Assembly (NCBI GenBank): GCA_002308475.1
Contig: DBVL01000010.1
Span: 1 to 6,303 of the forward strand
DNA: 6,303 nt
Source: Spirochaetales bacterium UBA1265
GTDB taxonomy: Bacteria; Spirochaetota; Spirochaetia; Sphaerochaetales; Sphaerochaetaceae
Reading direction: 5' to 3'
Every line of letters starts with the position of its first letter. Position 1 is the stretch's first letter. The notes under the pieces are model-generated. The model was not told the DNA's origin and made no database searches. It saw only the letters and a program-made list of their open reading frames with translations. Positions 1 through 5,587 of this stretch are shown one piece after another. Both the position numbers and the translations under genes were made by a program.

Positions 1-419
1 CTGTCCCATGCAAAACGCTCGTTGTTTGTCTTCTTGGCCATAGCTTCAACTGTAGTCGGATTAAGACCAAGATTAAGCACTGTATCCATCATTCCTGGCA
101 TGGACTGGGCAGCACCACTTCTTACAGAAACAAGAAGAGGATTAACCGGGTCTCCAAGGCTGGCACCCATGGTATTCTCAAGCTGCTTGAGATTGAGAAG
201 AACCTCTTCTTTCATTCCGTCAGGATACTGACCATCATGCTTTGTGAAGTAATCACAAGCATGTGTGCTGATTGTGAATCCAGGAGGAACCGGAAGTCCA
301 ATACTGGTCATTTCAGCAAGGTTTGCACCCTTACCACCAAGGACATCCTTCATGTTGGCAGTTCCTTCAGCAGTTCCGTTACCGAAGAAATAAACCCATT
401 TTGTTTCTTTTTTTTCCAT
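1..419 (-). CDS. ppdK: Pyruvate, phosphate dikinase, N-terminal 139 residues (cut by window edge)
   Basis: The enzyme interconverts ATP, phosphate and pyruvate with AMP, diphosphate and phosphoenolpyruvate in the cytoplasm, and in fermentative bacteria often serves glycolysis. Only the start of the nucleotide-binding (ATP-grasp) domain is in the window. The translation begins [15 protein letters not shown] and contains the family motifs [13 protein letters not shown] (residues 25-37), [10 protein letters not shown] (41-50) and [20 protein letters not shown] (97-116). By family alignment K30 and R100 correspond to the ATP-binding Lys and Arg near positions 22 and 92 of the Clostridium enzyme. 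The ATG at 419 is preceded by a good Shine-Dalgarno (AAAGGA, about 6 bases upstream). The frame is open to the window edge, and the full family length is near 900 residues, so about 85% is missing. It lies 96 bases below the sigma factor gene, in the same direction. Identity is very secure. Confidence 0.97.
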   Translation of the reverse strand, partial: MEKKETKWVYFFGNGTAEGTANMKDVLGGKGANLAEMTSIGLPVPPGFTISTHACDYFTKHDGQYPDGMKEEVLLNLKQLENTMGASLGDPVNPLLVSVRSGAAQSMPGMMDTVLNLGLNPTTVEAMAKKTNNERFAWD

Positions 420-515
420 TTGATTTCCTTTTAGAAAATTGATTTATAAATTAGTAGAATTAAGACCCTTGCAATTTTCTTTGAAAATCAAACTTATGTC
501 AATGTGAAACAGTAA
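420..515 (-). promoter_or_regulatory. Sigma factor-ppdK intergenic region with a possible ppdK promoter
   Basis: These 96 bases separate the stop of the sigma factor from ppdK. A perfect -35-like TTGACA lies at 502-497, but the hexamer 17 bases on, GAAAAT at 479-474, is a weak -10. A second AT-rich hexamer run (TTATAA) lies nearer the gene, at about 448-443, without a good -35. A short inverted repeat, ATTTTC-AAA-GAAAAT, is also present at about 489-475, but no T-tract follows it, so it is not a convincing terminator. ppdK may therefore have its own promoter or be read through from the sigma factor gene; the sequence does not decide. Confidence 0.3.
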
Positions 516-1259
516 TTATCCAGCCATATAAGCTCTTAAATCCTGAACTTCATTTATCTCACGCATGGAAGAAAGAACTTTCTTCTCTATCTGTCTAATT
601 CTTTCCTTGGTAACCCCATATAGTGAACCTATCTCCTGAAGGCTCATTGGTTCTGTATCATGAAGTCCGAAGCGTTTGATAATTATGTCTCTCTCTTTCT
701 CGTCAAAGGATGAGAGTGCTTTATCTATTGCCTCTGAAAGACTCTGTTCCATGACAGAATCCTCAGGTCCATCTTCAGAACTCTGAATAACATCTCCAAG
801 ATATGAATCTTCATCATCGTTAATTGGAGCGTCCAAACTTGTCACATCTATACCGTAAATATCTGCATCTTTGATCTTGTTTGCAGGCAATCTCACCATT
901 CTGGCCTTATCATTCAGAGCCTTAAGGATAGACTGTCTGATCCACCAGATGGCGTAGCTGATGAAATGGTTTCCGGTTTCAGGCTCAAACTTATCAATAG
1001 CAATTATAAGACCAATGTTTCCTTCACTGATCAGATCTGAAAGAGGGAGTCCCCTTCCCTGAAACTGTTTTGCAACACTGATGACAAATCTGGAGTTTGA
1101 TTCAACAAGTTTAGCCCTGGCCATTGAATCTCCATTCTTGGCCTTGACTGCAAGTTCATACTCCTGCTCACGTGTAAGAAGAGGAATTCTCTCAACTTCC
1201 TTGAGATATGTTGAAAGAGAGCTTTGTTCGTTATCAATCAAAATATTTGTGTTGTTCAT
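516..1259 (-). CDS. Sigma-70-family RNA polymerase sigma factor, lacking most of domain sigma-3
   Basis: A small sigma factor that would direct RNA polymerase to a promoter set. Numbering here counts from an in-frame TTG at 1268 (250 residues); from the ATG at 1259 there are 247. Region 1.2 is at about 17-69 (LSTYLKEVERIPLLTREQEYEL). Region 2 is at about 71-118, with the -10 recognition and melting helix FISYAIWWIRQSI including W108 and W109. Region 4 is at about 180-236, with the -35 helix-turn-helix YGVTKERIRQIEKK. Between RLP (126-128) and SLDAPINDDEDSYLGD (144-159) only 15 residues remain where RpoD-like proteins have about 52, so most of domain 3 is absent without any frame break. Region 1.1 is also missing. 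I chose the ATG because the predicted sigma-54 start site is at 1260; the TTG has a GGA 9 bases upstream but would lie upstream of that start. It most resembles short RpoD/RpoS-like factors of group 2 or Bacteroides type. Confidence 0.93.
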   Translation of the reverse strand: MNNTNILIDNEQSSLSTYLKEVERIPLLTREQEYELAVKAKNGDSMARAKLVESNSRFVISVAKQFQGRGLPLSDLISEGNIGLIIAIDKFEPETGNHFISYAIWWIRQSILKALNDKARMVRLPANKIKDADIYGIDVTSLDAPINDDEDSYLGDVIQSSEDGPEDSVMEQSLSEAIDKALSSFDEKERDIIIKRFGLHDTEPMSLQEIGSLYGVTKERIRQIEKKVLSSMREINEVQDLRAYMAG

Positions 1260-1270
1260 GTCAAACAACT

Positions 1271-1287
1271 AGCAAGTTCCATGCCAA
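1271..1287 (-). promoter_or_regulatory. Predicted sigma-54 (-24/-12) promoter of the sigma factor gene
   Basis: The minus strand reads TTGGCATGGAACTTGCT. Against the consensus TGGCACG-N4-TTGCW it differs only at one non-essential base (C to T); the invariant GG (1285-1284) and GC (1273-1272) are exactly 12 bases apart. Counting 12 bases from the GC gives a start at about 1260, one base before the ATG at 1259. A sigma-70-like -10, TATACT at 1292-1287, abuts it but lacks a convincing -35. It would need an AAA+ activator, consistent with the inverted repeats upstream. It is predicted from sequence only. Confidence 0.7.
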
Positions 1288-1350
1288 GTATAAAATCTGC
1301 ATTCTAAGGCTTAAAAATAGAGGTTTGCATAATAGGTGAAAACAAACTAA

Positions 1351-1365
1351 GGGTCAAAATGACCC
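1351..1365. promoter_or_regulatory. Perfect inverted repeat GGGTCA-N3-TGACCC, candidate enhancer site (proximal)
   Basis: GGGTCAAAATGACCC is a palindrome with six-base arms and a three-base centre; flanking bases extend pairing to seven. Its centre (1358) is about 98 bases upstream of the predicted sigma-54 start, in the usual range for activator sites. A near copy lies 40 bases further upstream. The alternative is a small terminator hairpin for the 97-residue gene that ends at 1394: on the minus strand the repeat is followed by TTAGTTTGTTTTC, a T-rich but broken tail. The repetition favours a protein-binding site. Confidence 0.5.
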
Positions 1366-1390
1366 TACAAGAATTATAATAGTCAAATTT

Positions 1391-1405
1391 GAGTCAATTT
1401 GACCC
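1391..1405. promoter_or_regulatory. Imperfect inverted repeat GAGTCA-N3-TGACCC, candidate enhancer site (distal)
   Basis: GAGTCAATTTGACCC matches the proximal site except for one arm base and two centre bases. Its centre (1398) is 40 bases from that of the proximal site, close to four helical turns, so both would face the same side of the DNA. It overlaps the last codons and stop of the 97-residue gene (stop 1396-1394). An overlapping GTCAAATTTGA at 1382-1392 gives a further half-site-like copy. Confidence 0.42.
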
Positions 1406-1687
1406 TAAAAAATCTATAGGAATGGACTTAAACAGAGTTTCAGGGTCAGAAAGACCACAACAAGACGGTCCCCACCACTCTTCCAGGTCCTGCCACACAT
1501 TAAAAATCATATGGTAAGCATGAATGGAATCCTCAAGATTTATACATGTTTTGGCATGAGCAAGCAGGTATATGGCCATCTGTATATGGTAAAACCTGTC
1601 CCATGCCGGATCATTGTTCTTATCATCTGCTACTGCAAGAACCAGATCACTGTATTCACATATAAGTTTTGGTATGTTTCCATTCAT
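1394..1687 (-). CDS. Hypothetical protein, 97 residues, unrecognised
   Basis: I do not recognise this protein. The composition looks like a real folded cytoplasmic protein and not a chance frame: hydrophobic residues alternate in helical patterns (about 5-20 and 32-46), there are four Trp (29, 65, 71, 72), acidic residues are spread along the chain, and there is a distinctive segment VWQDLEEWWGPSCCGLSDPE at 64-83 with adjacent cysteines C76 and C77. There is no signal peptide, membrane segment or known helix-turn-helix that I can see. No good Shine-Dalgarno precedes the ATG at 1687, so the start is uncertain; no other ATG lies nearby in frame. It sits alone between the groES terminator and the control region of the sigma factor, and its stop codon lies inside a candidate enhancer site. 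A role linked to the sigma factor is possible from position only. Confidence 0.6.
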   Translation of the reverse strand: MNGNIPKLICEYSDLVLAVADDKNNDPAWDRFYHIQMAIYLLAHAKTCINLEDSIHAYHMIFNVWQDLEEWWGPSCCGLSDPETLFKSIPIDFLGSN

Positions 1688-1882
1688 GTATCAAAACTAC
1701 TAAAACAAATTCAAAACGTCAAATTTATGGTCAAGTATTTTTACGGAGAGGTGCACAAGAGCACTGTTATTTATACTATATTAATAGGCTTTTTTTGAAA
1801 TAGACTGCCAAGTTATACTATTTTTAATTTTAAGGGTTTATTTAGACTTAAGGTAATCAGAACAAAAGGTAACTTTCTCAAT
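1688..1882 (-). other. AT-rich noncoding stretch upstream of the 97-residue gene
   Basis: I see no gene here. The minus strand has several -10-like hexamers (TATAAC near 1817-1812, TATAGT and TATAAA near 1780-1770), but none has a convincing -35 at proper spacing. Closer to the gene are two direct TTGAC half-sites (at about 1734-1718), similar to the arms of the inverted repeats near 1351-1405; either could also be a -35 for a promoter close to the start codon. CTTGGCA at 1812-1806 resembles the -24 half of a sigma-54 promoter, but no GC follows at -12. A small GTGC-N6-GCAC hairpin is present near 1752-1765. Confidence 0.35.
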
Positions 1883-1918
1883 AAAAAATGGCTAAAACTA
1901 AGTTGTAGCCTCATTTTT
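1883..1918 (-). terminator. Hairpin terminator after groES
   Basis: On the minus strand GGCTA and TAGCC (1910-1890) enclose an inner AAC-TTA-GTT with one C-T mismatch. AAAAAAT before and ATTTTTT after extend the stem past a two-base bulge and supply the T-tract on the exit side. It begins 17 bases below the groES stop. Because A- and T-runs flank both sides it could act in both directions, but no plus-strand gene needs it. It most likely ends the operon running from the enhancer-binding protein to groES. Confidence 0.75.
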
Positions 1919-1934
1919 TGTAAAAGAATCCGTT

Positions 1935-2195
1935 TCAGCAGATAACAGCCAGAACATCTTTAAGCTCAAGAATCAGATAATCTTCTGAATCAAGCTTAAG
2001 AGCTGTACCGGCATATTTGTCATGGAGAATCTTATCTCCTTTTTTTACAGTCTTGACCTCCGGTCCTACTTCCTCTACAAAAGCGAACTGGGTCTTTTCC
2101 TGAGAAGTCTGAGGAATAAAAAGACCGCTTGCTGTCTTCTCTTCGGCTTTTTCAACCTTGACAAGAACTCTTTCACCTAATGGTTTGATATTCAT
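1935..2195 (-). CDS. groES: Co-chaperonin GroES (Hsp10)
   Basis: GroES forms the heptameric lid on GroEL and closes the folding chamber in the cytoplasm. The protein starts MNIKPLGERVLVKVEKAEEKTASGLFIP, with the usual first strand (PLGERVLVK). The mobile loop (about 16-31) carries the GroEL-binding hydrophobic triplet as LFI where many bacteria have IVL. GPEVKTVKKGDKILHDKYAGTALKL and a C-terminal YLILELKDVLAVI complete the fold. At 86 residues it is slightly shorter than the common 94-97. A clear Shine-Dalgarno, AGGAG, lies 8 bases before the ATG. It follows the acyltransferase gene by 30 bases, has a terminator after it and no groEL below, so groEL must be elsewhere, as I recall for Treponema. 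No CIRCE repeat is visible upstream; expression may depend on the upstream operon promoter. Confidence 0.97.
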   Translation of the reverse strand: MNIKPLGERVLVKVEKAEEKTASGLFIPQTSQEKTQFAFVEEVGPEVKTVKKGDKILHDKYAGTALKLDSEDYLILELKDVLAVIC

Positions 2196-2225
2196 AGTTC
2201 ACACTCCTACGCAAATATAACTTCA

Positions 2226-3437
2226 TTAGCCTTTTTCGGCAAGTAACTCACTCATTACTCTTGAGGCAAGATGCCATTTCATGGAAGTAAGACCATTGGA
2301 AGGATAGAAAACTCTACAGTGATTGAACCTGTATGGCAACTCAAAGTGCAATCCGACCTTCAGAGTTGCAAGATACACTTGAGCTGGATCATCATGCTCC
2401 TCCACGTGTTTTCCTTCAAATGTTCCCTTATAGTCCCAGCCACTGTGAGTCAGGGGCATGGTCCCCTTCCCCACTTTCACATAATTGTTTATGCCACTCT
2501 TATCAATACCGTATTCAACTTCATCCTCAAGCTTGAAATCAGGCTTCTCCATCTCCTTTCTAAGCTCGTTTTTCTGCCAGTCATACCACTGTATGTAATT
2601 ATCAAAGAACTGTTTGTCTCCATCCCATTTAAAACGGAAATCCATTCCTATATGTGCCTTTGAACCGCAATGAGTGCATTCAACAGTATTCTCATAGGTC
2701 TTCAAAGTGAATTCACTTTCGCAGCAAGGACACTTGTAGAACATGGTTTCAAAACCCTCGGCAAGATTCTTGTCCCTGGAAGTGATTGCGTTAAGACTCT
2801 GGTATTCAAATTCATTGTAATCAATGGCCTTGATTATCCTCTGCATTATGTTTTCAACAGAAAGCTTTCCGCACTCTTCCTCACTTACAATTTTTTCTGT
2901 TGTTACTGTAACATGGGTTCTGTGAAGCTTCTTGGTCCATTTTGCCATACCCAGACCTGTGCCTTCTATTCTGCAGGCATAAACAGGAACACGGAACATA
3001 CGGATCATCTTTGCTATGGAAGGAGAGATAAGGCCTAACTTGCCGTTTGCAAAGATTGTTCCTTCTGGAGCTATGTAGATCATGCCCTTGTTTTCTTTCA
3101 GCACATACTGCATCTTTCTGAAAGAAACCAGATCTGTAGCAAACTGGTACTTGGGAATGACTCCAATTACTTTAAGCCAAAAGGCAAACTTTTTGAAAGT
3201 GAACCAGTGATAGGTACCCAGAAAGTTTATTCTTCTCGGATAGGCAGAGACTGCAATTATCTTATAGTCTGCATTTGAAGCGTGATTACTGACTATTACA
3301 GCTGGCCCCTTTGGCTTTTCTCCCTTGATTCTAAGATTACAGAAAATCTTGCAGTACAGAGAAAAATAGATGCCGGCCAAAAAGTATAGAAAGAAGTTAG
3401 GTCGTCTTTGGTATGTTTCAGAGTGTTTATCATTCAT
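2226..3437 (-). CDS. PlsC-family 1-acylglycerol-3-phosphate acyltransferase-like protein with C-terminal zinc ribbon
   Basis: Residues about 15-185 form a PlsC/LPLAT acyltransferase domain, a family that adds an acyl chain to lysophosphatidate or related lipids at the inner membrane face. The catalytic HX4D is NHASNADY (H52, D57), the acceptor-binding motif is APEGTIF with E125-G126-T127, and VPVYACRIEG (150-159) fits the last conserved block. A hydrophobic segment at 15-33 probably contacts the membrane. The C-terminal half is unusual: CPxC-type knuckles C236/C239 and C254/C257 make a probable zinc ribbon, followed by about 145 residues rich in aromatic and charged positions that I do not recognise. 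At 403 residues it is well above the usual 240 or so. The gene is 30 bases below dinG. No Shine-Dalgarno precedes the ATG; a possible promoter overlaps the gap. The exact acyl acceptor cannot be told. Confidence 0.87.
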   Translation of the reverse strand: MNDKHSETYQRRPNFFLYFLAGIYFSLYCKIFCNLRIKGEKPKGPAVIVSNHASNADYKIIAVSAYPRRINFLGTYHWFTFKKFAFWLKVIGVIPKYQFATDLVSFRKMQYVLKENKGMIYIAPEGTIFANGKLGLISPSIAKMIRMFRVPVYACRIEGTGLGMAKWTKKLHRTHVTVTTEKIVSEEECGKLSVENIMQRIIKAIDYNEFEYQSLNAITSRDKNLAEGFETMFYKCPCCESEFTLKTYENTVECTHCGSKAHIGMDFRFKWDGDKQFFDNYIQWYDWQKNELRKEMEKPDFKLEDEVEYGIDKSGINNYVKVGKGTMPLTHSGWDYKGTFEGKHVEEHDDPAQVYLATLKVGLHFELPYRFNHCRVFYPSNGLTSMKWHLASRVMSELLAEKG

Positions 3438-3444
3438 GGGATAG

Positions 3445-3471
3445 ATTTTAACACAATTACTGATTTATCAA
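3445..3471 (-). promoter_or_regulatory. Weak candidate promoter for the acyltransferase gene
   Basis: TTGATA (3471-3466) and TAAAAT (3450-3445) are each one base from the sigma-70 consensus, but the spacer is only 15 bases. The predicted start would be at or next to the ATG at 3437, giving a leaderless message, in keeping with the lack of a Shine-Dalgarno there. In so AT-rich a gap it may be chance. Confidence 0.2.
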
Positions 3472-5582
3472 TAAAGAAATTGTTCAATGCAGTCGCTGAT
3501 ATTTGCTATTCTACACTCCGGATGATAGCTTTCAGGCAGATTTGAGAGCATAAGCGCACCATAGCCCTTGTTTGAAATCCTAGAATCAAGAATAAGAACT
3601 ATTCCTTTATCTTCTGCGTGTCTCATAAGACGGCCATAGCCCTGCTTCAGCTTCATCATGGCCTCTGGGAGAGAAAGTTGCATGAAGCCGCTTCCGTTTG
3701 TTTCTCTCTCAATCTTCTCACTTCTGGCTTTAAATACAGGATCTGTCGGCATAGTAAAAGGAAGTTTTGTAATAATGACAAGACGTAGGGTATTGCCAGG
3801 GGCGTCAACTCCTTCCCAGAAGCTATTGGTTGCAAAGAGAACGCTGTCTTCCTCGCTTTTGAAGGTCTCCATCAGGTTATAGCGCTCCATCTGGCCCTGA
3901 AGATAGCAGTTTACGCCAAGGGTTTCTCTGATTTGAGGTTCAAGGATTTCAAAGACCTCATGCATAAGAGTTGCATTTGTGAAAAGAACAAGTGCGCCTC
4001 CACCACTGCTTAAAACAGCTTGTAAGATGGAAGAACACAAAAACTCCCTGTAGGATTCAATTTCTTCATTGTTATACTCCACAGAGTCTGAGGGCGTAAG
4101 AAGCAGAAGATGTTTCTTATAATCAAAAGGTGAAAGATATTTCTTTCTAACATAAGGCTTTGAATTTAATGGTAGACCTACTTCTCGGCTGAAGAATTCA
4201 AAGTTGTCATTCAGATCCATGGTAGCGCTGGTACAGAGAACATTCTCAATCTTATTAAATAAATGCTCTTTCAACAGTGGTGCAACGCTAATTGGAGCTA
4301 TATTGAAAGTGACAGTATATCCTCCTCTTCTCCTGATATTCTCCAAATAATAGATATCTTCAGTCCATTTTTCAGGATGAGTTAACTCATCTACTACACT
4401 TATCAGAGAAGAGACTGTATTCATTCTTGAAGTAAACTGGTTAATTTCTGTTTCTGTCTCATCAGTTCTTACTATCTTTCTTAATAATCTTGAAAGAAGA
4501 TCTATGAGTTGGTTCCCGGCTGTGGTCAGATTCTGACAGGTTGTTCCTATGGCTGCCAGTATGGCTTGTATGTTTGTTCTGTTCACATGAACAGTCATGA
4601 CCCTGTGGTCAATGAGATAGGCAGAAACCTGTGCATTCATGGAATCTGCAAGCATTTTAACAGATTCTATGGCATTGATTATCTCATTTACAAGAGCTTG
4701 ATCATTTGTATGTTTGGCAAGTTTAAGCAGAATGTTTCTATCTGAATCAACTTGTCTTTTTCCAGAATTCTTTGAATACAGATAGTCAAGCTGACGGTTA
4801 ATTGCTGTATGGCTGAATTCAAGAGTAAATAGAGAAGTAGCATTCTTTTCCAGGTTATGGGCCTCATCTATAACAAGGTGTCTGAACGGCGGAAGAACCG
4901 CCTCTTCATCATAATCTGCTTCACTTTCCATCCTTGACCTGCAGTCTGTAAGAAGGAGATGGTGGTTACAGATTATGACTGAGGCATTCGAGAGTCTTCT
5001 CTTTGAAAGAAAATAAAAACACTTTGTGAAGAAAGGACACTTTGGCCCCCTGCAAGTATCTGAATCCGAGCTTATCTCATGAATCAGTTCAATATCTGTT
5101 CTACCATTGAAATCTGCAATCAGTCCTGTTTTAGTATTATTTGCAAAATGCATAAAAGCAGATAGATGGCCTTTTCCATCAGATTCAAGCAATGAGTTGG
5201 ATTCGTAGAGCTCCTTAAGTTTTCTTTTGCAAATATAGTTGCTTCTTCCAACCGCAAGCTCAACCCTACACTCTTTATTAAATGTTTTGAATAAGGCAGG
5301 AATATCTTTTTCTATGATCTGTTTTTGCAGGTTTATGGTGGAGGTGGCTATTACTGTTCTGTCTTCTTCATCTTTGAATGCTCTATCCAAAGAAGGAACA
5401 AGATAAGCAAAACTCTTTCCTATTCCTGTTCCAGCTTCTACTGCGTAGACAGACTTTTCCTGAAAACAATTATAGGCATCTTGAGCCATAAGCTGCTGTC
5501 CCTCCCTGTATTCAAACCGGGAGAGGGTCTGGCTGAGGCAGCCATCCGCATCAAAAAAATCAAAAATATCCTTACTGTCCAT
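3468..5582 (-). CDS. dinG: DinG/XPD-family ATP-dependent Fe-S DNA helicase
   Basis: A superfamily 2 helicase that unwinds DNA 5' to 3' and acts in repair and in clearing R-loops or forks in related bacteria. Motifs in order: YREGQQLM Q-motif (25-32), Walker A AGTGIGKS (50-57), four Fe-S cysteines C118, C177, C182 and C188, DEAH box (239-242), CTSATM, FTNATLM, motif V EGVDAPG (590-596) and motif VI QGYGRLMR (647-654). At 704 residues it is the length of E. coli DinG (716) and lacks the N-terminal exonuclease domain of the longer Bacillus-type DinG. The ATG at 5582 is 5 bases after the stop of the upstream regulator gene, whose last codons supply the weak purine-rich leader, so translational coupling is likely. 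No LexA-type site is visible in that gap. YoaA is the main alternative name within the same family. Confidence 0.93.
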   Translation of the reverse strand: MDSKDIFDFFDADGCLSQTLSRFEYREGQQLMAQDAYNCFQEKSVYAVEAGTGIGKSFAYLVPSLDRAFKDEEDRTVIATSTINLQKQIIEKDIPALFKTFNKECRVELAVGRSNYICKRKLKELYESNSLLESDGKGHLSAFMHFANNTKTGLIADFNGRTDIELIHEISSDSDTCRGPKCPFFTKCFYFLSKRRLSNASVIICNHHLLLTDCRSRMESEADYDEEAVLPPFRHLVIDEAHNLEKNATSLFTLEFSHTAINRQLDYLYSKNSGKRQVDSDRNILLKLAKHTNDQALVNEIINAIESVKMLADSMNAQVSAYLIDHRVMTVHVNRTNIQAILAAIGTTCQNLTTAGNQLIDLLSRLLRKIVRTDETETEINQFTSRMNTVSSLISVVDELTHPEKWTEDIYYLENIRRRGGYTVTFNIAPISVAPLLKEHLFNKIENVLCTSATMDLNDNFEFFSREVGLPLNSKPYVRKKYLSPFDYKKHLLLLTPSDSVEYNNEEIESYREFLCSSILQAVLSSGGGALVLFTNATLMHEVFEILEPQIRETLGVNCYLQGQMERYNLMETFKSEEDSVLFATNSFWEGVDAPGNTLRLVIITKLPFTMPTDPVFKARSEKIERETNGSGFMQLSLPEAMMKLKQGYGRLMRHAEDKGIVLILDSRISNKGYGALMLSNLPESYHPECRIANISDCIEQFLY

Positions 5583-5587
5583 CCGCT

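Noticed and set aside
22..434. Two plus-strand open frames of 69 and 65 residues
   Set aside because: They are shadows of ppdK on the minus strand, whose motifs are unmistakable.
475..489. Terminator after the sigma factor gene (ATTTTC-AAA-GAAAAT)
   Set aside because: The stem is short and AT-rich with no T-tract after it.
1256..1282. Eight-codon leader frame (MELASCLT) whose TGA overlaps the ATG of the sigma factor (ATGA)
   Set aside because: It has no ribosome binding site and would lie upstream of the predicted sigma-54 start; its bases are better explained as the promoter itself.
1511..1798. Plus-strand open frame of 95 residues opposite the orphan gene
   Set aside because: It is mostly antisense to the 97-residue gene, runs into AT-rich noncoding DNA, has no ribosome binding site and its translation is not protein-like.
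1797..1812. Second sigma-54-like element, CTTGGCA upstream of the 97-residue gene
   Set aside because: The -12 half reads TTTCA or similar at the required spacing and lacks the essential GC.
2190..2225. CIRCE heat-shock operator before groES
   Set aside because: Only a GAGTG fragment, part of the Shine-Dalgarno, is present; there is no TTAGCACTC-N9-GAGTGCTAA palindrome.
2271..3038. Plus-strand open frames of 130 and 122 residues
   Set aside because: They are antisense to the well-supported acyltransferase, with Cys- and His-rich low-quality translations and no ribosome binding sites.
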